This document shows, piece after piece, positions 1 to 8,800 of a stretch of DNA of 41,849 nucleotides. The DNA comes from an uncultured Enterobacteriaceae bacterium (lineage in GTDB: Bacteria > Pseudomonadota > Gammaproteobacteria > Enterobacterales > Enterobacteriaceae), in contig CANRKT010000031.1 of NCBI GenBank assembly GCA_947631255.1, positions 1 through 41,849 on the forward strand, in the 5' to 3' direction. Made by a program: the position numbers and the translations under genes. Below the pieces are notes generated by a model that was not told the DNA's origin, searched no databases, and saw only the letters and a list, made by a program, of their open reading frames with translations. The first letter of the stretch is position 1; every line of letters begins with the position of its first letter.

Positions 1-306
1 GCTTTACGCGGGTCGACCGCTTCTGCGACGGGCTCCAGGGCAGCTGTAGAGGCAGACGGCTGCTTACGTGCTTTGGCTCGTGCGATGGCGGCCTCAACGG
101 CTGCTTTACGCGGGTCGACCGCTTCTGCAACGGGCTCCAGGGCAGCCGGTTCGACAGACTGCAGCTTACGGGCTTTGGCTCGTGCGATAGCGGCTTCAAC
201 GGCGGCTTTACGCGGGTCGACCGCTTCTGCGACGGGCTCCAGGGCAGCTGTAGAGGCAGACGGCTGCTTACGTGCTTTGGCCCGTGCGATAGCGGCTTCG
301 ACAGCT
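1..306 (-). repeat. 102-bp tandem repeats in the 3' part of rsxC
   Basis: Three consecutive 102-bp units occupy 1-102, 103-204 and 205-306, each starting GCTTTACGCGGGTCGACCGC on the plus strand. A decayed fourth unit begins at 307 (GATTTCCGTGGATCT). Each unit encodes 34 residues on the minus strand, of the form [14 protein letters not shown] followed by a Pro/Ser/Glu-rich linker and AEAVDPRK. Units 1 and 3 are identical over their first 78 bases, while unit 2 differs in the linker (LQSVEPA instead of QPSASTA), an A-B-A pattern. The array continues past the left edge. Variable Ala/Lys repeats are typical of enterobacterial RsxC tails. Confidence 0.95.
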
Positions 307-2003
307 GATTTCCGTGGATCTGCATCAGCACTGGCGAGGTTCGTTTCACTGGTCGCTGCATCGGTGAGACGGTTTTTTTCTGCCTGCCGGGCGCGAGCTT
401 GCGCCTTGCGCGCCTCACGGCTGGCAATAACATCACTGTTGTCCGGAACTGTACCAGGAGTGATAACAATGGCCTCTTCACTCGATGGCGATTTTTTACT
501 CTGTACTCGCGCCTGAGCAGCTTTAATCGCGGCGTTATCCTGGTTGGAGGGCTGTACTGCGGCAGATTTGTGGCGTGCCTGTCGTGCTGCTTTCTCGCGC
601 TCAAGGCGTAGCTGGCGAGCTTCAAAACGCACTTTAGCCTCTGCTGTTCGTTTGGCTTCCAGCTCTATTTCGCGTATTTCTGCTTTTTCCTGACGGAAGT
701 ATTGAATCAGTGGAATATTACTCGGGCAAACCCAGGCACAAGCCCCACACTCAATACAATCTGACAGGTTATAACTGGCCGCTTTATCATGTTGCTGACC
801 TTTGCTAAACCAGTATAGCTGTTGAGGCAATAAATCTGCTGGACAGACATCGGCGCAGGCACTACACCGGATACAGCCTTGTTCTTCTTGTTCTGGTGCC
901 ATCTCCTGGACGGAAGGCGCTAATAAGCAGTTGGTAATTTTCACCACCGGAACATCCAGGGCCGGAAGCGTGAATCCCATCAACGGACCGCCCATAATCA
1001 CTTTTTGTTCGCTACTTGGACGGAACCCAGCAAAATTCATTAAATGTTCTACCGACGTACCTAAACGTGCCCAGACGTTGCCAGGTTGCAGGATTGACTC
1101 ACCGGTTAATGTCACGACACGTTCAGTTAAGGGTTCACCATCAATGATTGCCCGTTTAATAGCATAGGCGGTACCGACGTTTTGCATCAGGATACCAATA
1201 TCCGAAGAGCGTCCGCCATGGGGGACCTGTTTGCCCGTCAAAATTTGGGTGAGTTGCTTTGCGCCACCAGAAGGGTACTTGGTGGGGATCACTCGTAGTT
1301 GTATATCATGGCTGTCAGCCAGCACCGCACGCAGCATTGAAATAGCCTGCGGCTTATTATCCTCAATACCTATCAGCGTCTTTTGTGGCTGGAGAATACA
1401 GGCCAGAATACGAATACCTTCGATAATCTGTGCAGCGCAATCCTGCATCAACCTGTCATCGGCTGTGATATAGGGTTCGCATTCTGCTGCATTAATGATC
1501 AGCGTATTAATAATATCGCCGCCACTGCGAAGTTTGGTCGCTGTCGGAAAACCGGCGCCGCCCAGACCAGCCACACCAAACTGATGAATACGCTCTACCA
1601 GATCGGCACGAGGACGTTGGGCATAGTCTTTCCAGCTCTCTCGTTCAACCCAGCGATCCTCCCCGTCGGCCACCAGTATGATGCAGGGTTCAGTCAGCCC
1701 TGACGGGTGTGCAGTAATATGGGGTTTAATCGCAGCAATGGTGCCTGACGTGGGAGCATGGACCGGGAGCATACGTCCCCAGCCACGAGTCAGTGGTTGC
1801 CCACGAAGAACATGATCACCCACTTTTACGCACAGCTCACCTTCATCACCAATATGCTGTTTCAGCGGGATGATCAACTGTTGGGGTAACGGAACCTGGC
1901 GTAGTGGTGTCCCGCTGGACTGGGTTTTCATCTCCGGGGGATGAATACCGCCGTCAAAATCCCAGATTCTGTTTTGATTAAAACGCTTTAAAAAACTAAA
2001 CAT
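1..2003 (-). CDS. rsxC: RsxC (RnfC-like) electron transport complex subunit, 3' end cut by window edge
   Basis: Peripheral membrane subunit of the Rsx/Rnf complex, which passes electrons from NAD(P)H across the inner membrane and in E. coli keeps SoxR reduced. Translation from ATG at 2003 gives MFSFLKRF and stays open to base 1, 667 codons without a stop. A glycine-rich nucleotide/flavin loop GLGGAGFPT is at residues 146-154. Two [4Fe-4S] ferredoxin motifs follow: C377, C380, C383, C387 and C416, C419, C422, C426. After about residue 440 the protein becomes an Ala/Lys/Arg/Glu-rich tail that ends in near-perfect 34-residue repeats. The start overlaps the end of rsxB by 8 bp, so translation is probably coupled. 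The C-terminus and the expected rsxD, rsxG and rsxE lie outside the window. Identification is firm; the total length is unknown. Confidence 0.96.
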   Translation of the reverse strand, partial: MFSFLKRFNQNRIWDFDGGIHPPEMKTQSSGTPLRQVPLPQQLIIPLKQHIGDEGELCVKVGDHVLRGQPLTRGWGRMLPVHAPTSGTIAAIKPHITAHPSGLTEPCIILVADGEDRWVERESWKDYAQRPRADLVERIHQFGVAGLGGAGFPTATKLRSGGDIINTLIINAAECEPYITADDRLMQDCAAQIIEGIRILACILQPQKTLIGIEDNKPQAISMLRAVLADSHDIQLRVIPTKYPSGGAKQLTQILTGKQVPHGGRSSDIGILMQNVGTAYAIKRAIIDGEPLTERVVTLTGESILQPGNVWARLGTSVEHLMNFAGFRPSSEQKVIMGGPLMGFTLPALDVPVVKITNCLLAPSVQEMAPEQEEQGCIRCSACADVCPADLLPQQLYWFSKGQQHDKAASYNLSDCIECGACAWVCPSNIPLIQYFRQEKAEIREIELEAKRTAEAKVRFEARQLRLEREKAARQARHKSAAVQPSNQDNAAIKAAQARVQSKKSPSSEEAIVITPGTVPDNSDVIASREARKAQARARQAEKNRLTDAATSETNLASADADPRKSAVEAAIARAKARKQPSASTAALEPVAEAVDPRKAAVEAAIARAKARKLQSVEPAALEPVAEAVDPRKAAVEAAIARAKARKQPSASTAALEPVAEAVDPRK

Positions 2004-2571
2004 GGCGATCCACCGGAATATTTCGTACCGGAATACTGTTTAAATCCCATTTCCAGGTTGCTGTGGTGGTAGCGACAGGGAGTAAATCAATACAGTGAGT
2101 CGGGCAGGGATCCACGCAGAGATTACATCCGGTACATAAGTCGCTGATCACGGTGTGCACTGCACGGGTGGATCCAATAATGGCATCTACCGGGCAGGCC
2201 TGAATACATTTAGTACAACCGATGCAATTGGCTTCATCGATGATGGCTAGCATGCGCACCGGTTCGGCCAGGTTATCACCTTCTATCGGCTGTGGTTCGA
2301 CATTCAGTAAGGTGGCAATTTTAAGCATCACCGCTTCGCCGCCTGGAGCACACAGATTAATTCTGGCTCCTTGAGTGCCGACGGCTTCAGCATAAGGGCG
2401 ACAGCCCGGATAACCACATTGTGCACATTGACTTTGCGGCAGGATCTCTTCGATACGCTCAACAATCGGGTCTTCAGTGACGGCAAATTTACGCGAGGCA
2501 TATCCCAGAATAAGCCCAAAGATTAGCGCCAGTAAGGTGAGGGCGATAATCGCAATCCACAGGGTACTCAT
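1996..2571 (-). CDS. rsxB: RsxB (RnfB-like) iron-sulfur electron transport subunit
   Basis: Ferredoxin-like subunit of the Rsx/Rnf complex, 191 residues, the normal family length. An N-terminal membrane anchor spans about residues 4-24. It is followed by a 4Fe-4S domain with C49, C52, C57 and C74 (CAQCGYPGC motif), then two [4Fe-4S] ferredoxin motifs, C116-C119-C122-C126 and C146-C149-C152-C156. All twelve cluster cysteines expected for the family are present. The start codon shares one base with the rsxA stop (TGATG), and the stop lies inside the beginning of rsxC. This indicates a tightly coupled rsxA-rsxB-rsxC transcription unit. In E. coli the complex reduces the SoxR sensor; its homologue Rnf is an ion-pumping oxidoreductase. 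Confidence 0.97.
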   Translation of the reverse strand: MSTLWIAIIALTLLALIFGLILGYASRKFAVTEDPIVERIEEILPQSQCAQCGYPGCRPYAEAVGTQGARINLCAPGGEAVMLKIATLLNVEPQPIEGDNLAEPVRMLAIIDEANCIGCTKCIQACPVDAIIGSTRAVHTVISDLCTGCNLCVDPCPTHCIDLLPVATTTATWKWDLNSIPVRNIPVDRHV

Positions 2572-3152
2572 CAGAATTTCACCAGTCCGCTGAAGCCGAG
2601 AAATGCCAGAGACATCAGGCCTGCAGTAATCAAGGCAATGGCATTACCTTTGAATGGCGCAGGAATATCAGCCACCACCAGACGTTCGCGAATAGCGGCA
2701 AACAGTACCATCACAAATGAAAAACCGACTGCCGCGGAAAAACCGTACAGAGCGGACTGTATGAAGTTATGGTTTAGGTTGACGTTCAGTAATGCCACAC
2801 CCAGCACCGCACAGTTAGTGGTAATTAAGGGCAAGAAGATCCCTAACAAACGATAGAGCGCCGGGCTGGTTTTACGTACGACCATTTCGGTAAACTGTAC
2901 CACAACGGCGATAACCAGAATAAATGACAGTGTGCGCAAATATCCCACATCCAAGGGGATCAGGATCAGTTCATTAATTATCCAGGAAAAAATGGACGCC
3001 ATGGTCATCACGAAAGTGGTCGCGAGTCCCATACCGATGGCACTTTCCAGCTTTTTGGAAACACCCATAAAGGGGCACAGGCCAAGAAACTTCACCAGAA
3101 CGAAGTTATTGACCAAGATAGTACCCACAAAAAGCAGTAAGTAGTCTGACAT
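2571..3152 (-). CDS. rsxA: RsxA (RnfA-like) integral membrane subunit of electron transport complex
   Basis: Polytopic inner-membrane subunit of the Rsx/Rnf complex, 193 residues from the chosen start [10 protein letters not shown], matching the E. coli length and N-terminus. Six hydrophobic segments are visible, with the conserved blocks [15 protein letters not shown] and [17 protein letters not shown]. These carry the membrane cysteines (one after LGL, one in TTNCAV) that hold a cluster at the RnfA/RnfE interface in the family. An in-frame ATG at 3182 would add ten residues, but it lies within an inverted repeat that looks like the upstream gene's terminator. The start at 3152 also has an AGG Shine-Dalgarno element. 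The stop overlaps the rsxB start by one base. Confidence 0.96.
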   Translation of the reverse strand: MSDYLLLFVGTILVNNFVLVKFLGLCPFMGVSKKLESAIGMGLATTFVMTMASIFSWIINELILIPLDVGYLRTLSFILVIAVVVQFTEMVVRKTSPALYRLLGIFLPLITTNCAVLGVALLNVNLNHNFIQSALYGFSAAVGFSFVMVLFAAIRERLVVADIPAPFKGNAIALITAGLMSLAFLGFSGLVKF

Positions 3153-3167
3153 TATTCGACCTAATAC

Positions 3168-3207
3168 GAGAAAGCTGCCCATTATTGACTAATCAATTAA
3201 TGGCAGC
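3168..3207 (-). terminator. Probable intrinsic terminator after ydgK
   Basis: Read on the minus strand, GCTGCCATTA is followed 13 bases later by TAATGGGCAGC (one bulged base) and then TTTCTC. It lies between the ydgK stop and the rsxA start, so it probably ends ydgK transcription or attenuates read-through into rsxABC. The U-run is short. Confidence 0.45.
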
Positions 3208-3228
3208 AACAGGATAACTGTAGGGTTA

Positions 3229-3666
3229 TTACGGGTTAATAAAGGTTTCTTTAACCCGTTTTGACCGTTTTAAATAGGGCACTGCCAGTGCCGCGGCCAG
3301 TAACGGAAACATCAGCTGTCGCAAGGCAACGCTATCAGTAACTGGGGAGAAAGCAAAAGCCTTGACCGCCAGAATCAGAGAAAGCATTAACCACAGAAGA
3401 TAGTGGCGAACAACATTGTGGCGGCGTTTAAAAAAGGCAATGGTTAACCACAAGGTATAACACCACATAGCCAGCGCGCAAATAACGGACAAGTACCAAA
3501 AAAACAACATGTTCGAGCCTTGATCAGCCATCACTTGATGGGTGTTCGGTGCGAGTAGCATCATCACGTAAATCACCACGGCGAGAGAGCTACTAAGCAG
3601 TGACATTAAGAGCCAGGCTAATGGAACAAGAAGCCAGCCTGCGATACGTGGAGATTTAACTGTCAT
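3229..3666 (-). CDS. ydgK: YdgK-like DUF2569 inner-membrane protein
   Basis: A 145-residue hydrophobic protein with four predicted transmembrane segments at about residues 10-36, 50-78, 85-105 and 116-130. The N-terminal block PRIAGWLLVPL matches the DUF2569 family (IGGWL-type start), and the C-terminus is basic (KRSKRVKE). Its place directly upstream of rsxA on the same strand is that of E. coli ydgK, which supports the name. No biochemical role is established for the family, and nothing in the sequence suggests an active site. The neighbours cnu and blr, present beside ydgK in E. coli, are absent here. Confidence 0.8.
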   Translation of the reverse strand: MTVKSPRIAGWLLVPLAWLLMSLLSSSLAVVIYVMMLLAPNTHQVMADQGSNMLFFWYLSVICALAMWCYTLWLTIAFFKRRHNVVRHYLLWLMLSLILAVKAFAFSPVTDSVALRQLMFPLLAAALAVPYLKRSKRVKETFINP

Positions 3667-4002
3667 GAAAATTCCCGAACCACCTGATATTATTTAAGCG
3701 GGAGATTATAAGTGTTTTTGCTCTGAATGCTACCGTGACACTTGTCAGAAAGTCATCCAGGCTAAACTGTCTTACACGGAATACCCAAAAAAGCACAATC
3801 TGATCAATTTTTTATGAAAATTTTGTACCCAGGGTCACTTCATATCACGAGATAGCGTATTCTTGTTGCGCTTATCGACGGGAATGATATCCGTCTCAAT
3901 ACGCTTTAGTTTGTCTGTATACCATTTTACACGATGGCCTGATTTTCAAAATGCTGACTAACGATATCAGGCTGGAATATTATCAGCTTGATGTGTAAAA
4001 AC
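3667..4002. other. Gene-free stretch upstream of ydgK with two inverted repeats
   Basis: No credible gene is seen. Near ydgK this stretch must hold its promoter. Two hairpins stand out: GACGG at 3877-3881 with CCGTC at 3891-3895, and GCCTGAT at 3937-3943 with ATCAGGC at 3966-3972. Either could be the left end of the degraded element described next. E. coli has cnu and blr in the equivalent position; no trace of either is recognisable. Confidence 0.5.
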
Positions 4003-4120
4003 ATGAAGCGTAAATATCCATACCGTTTTTATCCGACATCTGAACAGGTTGAGCTTCCTGTCATTAGGTTGGACTCTGTGAATTGGGAATTCTCGCCGTT
4101 TACGGCGGGGAGCGGTCAAC
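3877..4120 (+). mobile_element. Internally deleted IS200/IS605-family (TnpB-type) element, relict
   Basis: Two hallmarks lie close together. The first is the start of a TnpB/OrfB reading frame at 4003 (KRKYPYRFYPTSEQ, the family's YKYRLYPT-type N-terminus). The second is a right-end-like hairpin at 4092-4109 (CTCGCCG, loop TTTA, CGGCGGG) followed by GAGCGGTCAA. That layout resembles the right ends of many OrfB-type elements, which double as the 3' scaffold of the TnpB guide RNA. Almost the whole transposase between them is gone. The left boundary is a guess from the hairpins at 3877-3895 and 3937-3972. No tnpA is present. Confidence 0.5.
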
Positions 4121-4203
4121 AACTAACGAGACAGAATCCGCCACATTATAACAACCGAATTGCTGGAACAGGATATCTCTTGTTGAGATACCCTGCTCAG
4201 TGA
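4003..4203 (+). pseudogene. TnpB/OrfB transposase remnant (N-terminal stub fused to C-terminal tail)
   Basis: An open frame of 66 codons begins MKRKYPYRFYPTSEQ, the typical opening of IS200/IS605 OrfB (TnpB) proteins, which are normally about 370-400 residues. After about 15 residues the reading passes abruptly into VIRLDSVNWEFSPFTAGSG, translated across the right-end hairpin. It lacks the helix-turn-helix, the RuvC-like DED active site and the zinc-finger cysteines. This looks like an in-frame internal deletion joining both ends of the gene. It is not expected to be functional. The call rests on a short motif plus the hairpin, so it could be coincidence. Confidence 0.45.
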
Positions 4204-4205
4204 AA

Positions 4206-5207
4206 TTAACGGGCGCTAACTGAGTGAATGATAGCCTGTTTTTCTGCTGGTGTTAAAAAGGCAATTTCCAGCCCATTTTGCTGCGCGGTACTGATTTGAG
4301 CGGCGCTAAGCCCGGCGGCAGGTGCAGCGAACTGATATTCATGGATAATATCAATACCCTGTACCGCAGGATCGTCGGTATTAATGGTTGCCAGAATTCC
4401 GTGATTTAAAAACGTTGCCAGCGGATGTTTATCCAGTGAAGCGACGGTACTGGTCTGGATATTAGAGGTCAGGCAAGACTCAACACCAATCCGGTGTTCG
4501 GCAAGGTAATCCATTAATGCTGGATCTTCTACCGCTTTTACGCCGTGACCGATGCGTTCAGCACCTAGTTCACGGATCGCCTGCCAAATACTTTCTGGGC
4601 CTGCGGCTTCACCGGCATGTACTGTGATACGCCAGCCCGCATCGCGAGCTCGCGTGAAGTGTTCGCGGAATAAATGACCAGGAAAACCGAGTTCATCACC
4701 GGCTAAATCGAGAGCAGTAATATTTTCCCGGTGGGCCAGTAGCGCATTCAGTTCAGCTTCACAAGCGTCTTCACCGAAGGTACGGCTCATAATTCCGATA
4801 AGGCGCGCTTCAACACCAAAATCGCGGCAGCCCTGGGTTACCCCTTCAATAATTGCCTCGACAACACCTTCCACCGGGAGATTATGGTTCATCGCCATAT
4901 AACCGGGTGAGAAGCGCAGTTCGACATAATGCAGGCCATTGCGCGCTGCATCTTCAATATTTTCCCAGGCCACACGTCGGCAGGCTTCCAGTGAGCCGAG
5001 AACTTTCACTCCCCAATCGAGTTTTTGTAGAAAACTGACCAGATCTGGCGCGGTTTCCACGACTTGTACGTGTGGACGCAAACTTTCGAGTGTTGTGGCG
5101 GGCAAGGCAAGATTAAATTCGCGGCCAAGCTCAAGAATAGTTTGTGCCCGGATATTGCCATCAAGATGGCGATGAAGGTCGGTTAACGGCAGACTGGTAT
5201 CAAGCAT
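4206..5207 (-). CDS. add: Adenosine deaminase
   Basis: Cytoplasmic zinc enzyme that converts adenosine and deoxyadenosine to inosine and deoxyinosine in purine salvage. From ATG at 5207 it is 333 residues, the same as E. coli Add. The frame is open to 5303, but those codons lack family similarity. Metal ligands H12 and H14 sit in [11 protein letters not shown]. The catalytic HAGEA motif (His and Glu) is at about 197-201, and the second metal aspartate pair is in [10 protein letters not shown] near residue 278. The signature SCLTSN is also present. In E. coli, add is separated from ydgA by the mal and uid genes; here the two are neighbours, separated by the ydgA terminator. No ribosome binding site stronger than GAGTG is visible. 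Confidence 0.97.
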   Translation of the reverse strand: MLDTSLPLTDLHRHLDGNIRAQTILELGREFNLALPATTLESLRPHVQVVETAPDLVSFLQKLDWGVKVLGSLEACRRVAWENIEDAARNGLHYVELRFSPGYMAMNHNLPVEGVVEAIIEGVTQGCRDFGVEARLIGIMSRTFGEDACEAELNALLAHRENITALDLAGDELGFPGHLFREHFTRARDAGWRITVHAGEAAGPESIWQAIRELGAERIGHGVKAVEDPALMDYLAEHRIGVESCLTSNIQTSTVASLDKHPLATFLNHGILATINTDDPAVQGIDIIHEYQFAAPAAGLSAAQISTAQQNGLEIAFLTPAEKQAIIHSVSAR

Positions 5208-5354
5208 AGTACACTCATTTATTGAGGGAAGTGCAGCATAGTATAAAAACAAATGCGTACAAAATGCTACGAAACAATAAGCTTTCGGTGAAATGCTTGA
5301 CATAAATCGAGAGCTATTTTTGTGAGATGAGTGAGGTGTTTGACGACTTAAGAT

Positions 5355-5390
5355 AAAAAATCACCCTGTAAGCATGACACAAACAGGGTG
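5355..5390 (-). terminator. Intrinsic terminator of ydgA
   Basis: On the minus strand CACCCTGT at 5390-5383 pairs with ACAGGGTG at 5369-5362 and is followed by ATTTTTTATC. It is an 8-bp GC-rich stem with a clean U-run, 48 bp beyond the ydgA stop and before add. Confidence 0.85.
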
Positions 5391-5437
5391 GTTTATTGTT
5401 AACCCTCAACACTTAACAACAGGTTAGAACCCTATTG

Positions 5438-7042
5438 TTATGGCGTGGTTTCTGGTTCGATATTTGGAACAATAATCTCAGGGGCAGGGACTTCAGCATC
5501 CTGTTCCACTTGCGCTTCTTCTTCTTCCATCTCTGGCTCAGTAAGACTCGGCACTTCTTCCTCTTCTTCTTCACTGCTTAAGCCCAAAGGCAGTGCACCA
5601 AATAGAGCGTTTAATGGAACAGGTTCACCATTCAGCTTCGCTTGATCGTCTGCAAAGGTCAGCGTTGCTGTGATGCTATCATCTTCAACTTTGGTGATAT
5701 GGAACATTTGTCCCATCGAAGCCAGACCTTGCACTTGCTCAGCAGCGGCTTTCTCCGCTTCTTCAGGAGAGGCTCCTTCCAGCTGCACAACCTGACTGAC
5801 CAGTTGAATTGCCATATCCATAGGAATGACCAGACGGGTATCCAGTGAGGTTAAATATCTGCCTAACATTGCTTCAGCTGTCTCTGGAGTAACATCCGTT
5901 TGTTGTGGCTCTTTCAGTGCCAGTGCCAGATTAAAGGTTGATTCACCTTTGGCATTTTTCCAGCTTAACGGTGCGATGCTCAGGCTTGGATTGCCTTTTA
6001 ACAGCTGCGGGAATGTGGCTGTTAAGGCCTCGACCATTTTCTGGCTATACAGATCGGGGTCTTGCATGATTTCTGGATCTGCAAGCAGTTTCTGGGACTC
6101 TTGTGCATAGGCCGTACTCACTGCGGACAGAGCTTCAGCATCCAGGTTATTGACTTTCATGTTCAGCTTGCCGCTACCAAAGTCCTGACCCTGTACTTTC
6201 AAAGAATCCAGGCTGTAATCAGCTTGTAGAGCAATGTTCTTTTTATCTGCCTGTAATTCGGTTAAGCCAGTCAGCATCAGACCGTTTAATGCCGCCATTT
6301 CTTTACCGTCAACACTTATTGACAGACTCTGCAGGCCCAATTTTTGCGTACCCACACGTAAATCTGCTACCGTGAGTTGTGAGTCATTGGCAAGGCTAAT
6401 ACCGTTAAAGCTGACCTGAACAGGCTGTTCTATTTCATTGACGGTGCTGATGCTACCGCTAGCAGCATTCAACTCAAGTTTAATTGAGTCGCCTTTCGCA
6501 TCAACGTCAGCAGTCATTGTGCTGCCGCTAAAGACAAAGTGGTTTTCATCTTTGGTGTAATCGATAGGGATCAGGTTGATAACGGATGAGGTTGCGCCAT
6601 CAAATGATACCTGAGTCACTGTATTAATCAGAGATTTATCGTTCGTGATATCAAACAGGGGTTGAGTGATAGTATTTTTCGCTAACTCAGACTGTACAGA
6701 AGCCATGGCTGGCATAAAACTGATATGCTTCAAACCAGGTAGTGGACCGTGGGTAATGTTTTCATTAAATACGATAGTTTCGCCCGCGGGCAGCAATGGA
6801 TTTAGGGTATCAGTTGCATTTTTTAACACTAACTGCATCTGGCTATTAAAGACACCACGCTGGTAATTTTCGTAGCTAATAACAATCCCTGCCTCCGGGA
6901 GTAATTTAGTTAACTCGCTATTGGCCTGTTGTACAAACTGGGGCATACGATCTTCAAGTTGTTTACCGATATACCAGGATGACCCCGTCCATACCACGCC
7001 CAATGCGACAATAACACCAACCGCAACCAGAGATTTTTTCAT
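5438..7042 (-). CDS. ydgA: YdgA-family DUF945 protein with acidic C-terminal tail
   Basis: A 534-residue member of the DUF945 family, related to E. coli YdgA (about 500 residues). Its start MKKSLVAVGVIVALGVVWTG is nearly identical to E. coli. The segment at residues 4-22 is a signal anchor or uncleaved signal, so the rest is probably periplasmic. Conserved family blocks include YQRGVFNSQMQL, FNENITHGPLPG and LSWKNAKGES. The start at 7042 is preferred over the longer frame to 7123, because the manA terminator lies in the extra region and GGAA precedes this ATG. Residues 487-534 form a tail with 18 acidic residues of 48, including EEEEEE and EEEE runs, which I do not recall in E. coli YdgA. The molecular function is unknown. 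Confidence 0.9.
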   Translation of the reverse strand: MKKSLVAVGVIVALGVVWTGSSWYIGKQLEDRMPQFVQQANSELTKLLPEAGIVISYENYQRGVFNSQMQLVLKNATDTLNPLLPAGETIVFNENITHGPLPGLKHISFMPAMASVQSELAKNTITQPLFDITNDKSLINTVTQVSFDGATSSVINLIPIDYTKDENHFVFSGSTMTADVDAKGDSIKLELNAASGSISTVNEIEQPVQVSFNGISLANDSQLTVADLRVGTQKLGLQSLSISVDGKEMAALNGLMLTGLTELQADKKNIALQADYSLDSLKVQGQDFGSGKLNMKVNNLDAEALSAVSTAYAQESQKLLADPEIMQDPDLYSQKMVEALTATFPQLLKGNPSLSIAPLSWKNAKGESTFNLALALKEPQQTDVTPETAEAMLGRYLTSLDTRLVIPMDMAIQLVSQVVQLEGASPEEAEKAAAEQVQGLASMGQMFHITKVEDDSITATLTFADDQAKLNGEPVPLNALFGALPLGLSSEEEEEEVPSLTEPEMEEEEAQVEQDAEVPAPEIIVPNIEPETTP

Positions 7043-7089
7043 TGTATTAAGTTCCATATTTAGAATACCGGTAATCGCCTCTACCGGAT

Positions 7090-7116
7090 GAATAAAGACG
7101 CCTGTTTGCAGGCGTT
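7090..7116 (-). terminator. Intrinsic terminator of manA
   Basis: The plus strand reads ACGCCTG TTTG CAGGCGT (7098-7115), a 7-bp stem with a 4-base loop. On the minus strand it is followed by CTTTATTC. It lies downstream of manA and just before the ydgA start. Confidence 0.75.
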
Positions 7117-7253
7117 CAAACAATTTACCAAGCGGAAAATCACGGCTTTCCTTACATGGTGATTAAAACCATGTCAATTTTAATCCTGAGTCAGCTTCAC
7201 AGGTGACTTAAATGATAAGTCAACAATCAGTTTAGCAAACTAACGAAAATCCA

Positions 7254-8429
7254 CTAAATTTTATTGTATACGCGCGCCAGACGACCATATCCGCTGACAT
7301 TGACGGTGGCGTCATTAGCTGCAATAAATGCTGACTCACCGGGCTTCAGAACTAATGTTTCTTTATCGTCAGTCAGTATCGCTTCACCTTCAATACAAAA
7401 AACAATCGCTGCACTGTTTTGGCTTAAGGGGGTAGCTTGTTCCTGTAAGGTATGAATAGAGAACGCAAAATCATCAACAGGGATCGGGAAGTCGAGCCTG
7501 TTATCTGCCTGCTCAGGTTGCATCAGCAACTGACATGCGGGCTTGGCGACAAACTTTACATTAGCAATAAGTTCAGGAATATCAATATATTTTGGTGTTA
7601 GACCTGCACGCAATACATTATCTGAGTTTGCCATAACCTCAAGTGCGACACCATCCAGGTAAGCATGAGGTGTTTCTGCAAACAGGAACATGGCCTCGCC
7701 AGGTGCAAGTTTGACTACATTCAACAAAAGCGGTGAGAATAGCCCACAGTCATTGGGATAAAACTCACTAATTGCTCGCAGAGTACTCCAGGGTTCACCA
7801 CGCTGGTGATTAAGTGCTGACTTGAGCACCGCTAATGCGCGTGATTTCTGAGTGTCTTGCAGCGCCAGTAAATTGGCGAACAGTTGTGAGAGCTGGGTTT
7901 CATCGGGCTGTTGTAAGAAACGATTAATCGAACTATGTGCAGCAGAGACTGGCTGTAACAGTGAGACAATTTCCGAAAACTCACGGAACCCATTCATCGC
8001 CAGGAAAGGCGTCAGAGCATAGACCAGCTCTGGCTTATGGTTAGGATCTTTATAGTTACGTTCTGCTGCATCTAAGGGAATACCGGCGGCATTCTCTTTA
8101 GCAAAACCTTCGACGGCAGACTGTTTGTTTGGGTGCACCTGAATAGACAGCGGCTGCGCAGCACACAGTACTTTAAACAGAAAAGGTAACTCACCGAAGC
8201 GTTCAGCGACTGATTCGCCTAAAAGGGCAGTTTTATTTTCATCAATCACATCGCGCAGAGAGCGCTCGTCTCCCAGCGGGGCGACAAGGGATGAGCTACT
8301 TTTGGGATGCGCCCCCATCCACAATTCTGCCATCGATTTATTGTCAGGATTAGGGTAACCATACAGTGATGTTAAGGCCGTATGACTTCCCCAGGCATAA
8401 TGTTGAATCGAGTTGCGCAGCTTTTGCAT
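7254..8429 (-). CDS. manA: Mannose-6-phosphate isomerase, type I
   Basis: Zinc enzyme that interconverts mannose 6-phosphate and fructose 6-phosphate. It allows growth on mannose and supplies GDP-mannose precursors for surface polysaccharides. It has 391 residues, matching E. coli ManA. The zinc ligands are all present: Q97 and H99 in SIQVHPNK, E134 in HKPELVYAL, and H255 in ETPHAYLDG. The active-site arginine is R275 in NVLRAGLTPK. The N-terminus MQKLRNSIQHYAWGS is the usual one. The gene is a single unit, diverging from fumA across a 371-bp intergenic region and ending at an intrinsic terminator. Confidence 0.97.
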   Translation of the reverse strand: MQKLRNSIQHYAWGSHTALTSLYGYPNPDNKSMAELWMGAHPKSSSSLVAPLGDERSLRDVIDENKTALLGESVAERFGELPFLFKVLCAAQPLSIQVHPNKQSAVEGFAKENAAGIPLDAAERNYKDPNHKPELVYALTPFLAMNGFREFSEIVSLLQPVSAAHSSINRFLQQPDETQLSQLFANLLALQDTQKSRALAVLKSALNHQRGEPWSTLRAISEFYPNDCGLFSPLLLNVVKLAPGEAMFLFAETPHAYLDGVALEVMANSDNVLRAGLTPKYIDIPELIANVKFVAKPACQLLMQPEQADNRLDFPIPVDDFAFSIHTLQEQATPLSQNSAAIVFCIEGEAILTDDKETLVLKPGESAFIAANDATVNVSGYGRLARVYNKI

Positions 8430-8800
8430 AATCGCTCCATGAATAATGTGTTGATATAGCCGTTATAACGCGAGTGGCTTGGCTGTGATTTTCGCGACGT
8501 TCGCCGAATCACAGGAGCATCAGTGCCAACAAGAAACTCGAATTATTTATAGTATATATTCATCATATTTCAAATGCTTGGGGTTTTTTTTCCTAATCTG
8601 GAAGCAAATGGAAATATTTAGGTTAGATACCACTATTAAAGCAATAAATCGCCGAGAAGTAACCCAAGCAGTAAAAAGTCGTATTAGTCTCAGTTTTTGT
8701 TAAAAAAATGTGTAGCATGTTACAGTTTGTGTTGAACGTAGCTTCTTAGACTGTGCTGAACAATAATATTAACGTGACTGTTGTCGTAAGTGAGAAATCA
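8430..8800. other. manA-fumA divergent intergenic region
   Basis: A 371-bp AT-rich region that must carry the divergent promoters of manA and fumA. The clearest structure is CTGTGATT at 8483-8490 facing AATCACAG at 8507-8514. Both arms look like CRP half-sites, but the 16-base spacer is too long for a normal CRP site, so a hairpin in the manA leader is equally possible. A small palindrome GTTATAAC lies at 8462-8469. No gene is supported. Confidence 0.5.

Noticed and set aside
73-611. Plus-strand open frames rich in Ala/Ser over the first 600 bp
   Set aside because: They are antisense to the rsxC repeats. The minus frame has the RsxC motifs and the repeat protein pattern.
8483-8514. TGTGATT...AATCACA as a CRP site for manA/fumA
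   Set aside because: The arms look right but the spacer is 16 bases instead of the 6 expected between half-sites; kept only as an inverted repeat.
8479-8703. 74-codon plus-strand frame before fumA
   Set aside because: AT-rich, no ribosome binding site, no recognisable similarity, and it lies in the divergent promoter region.
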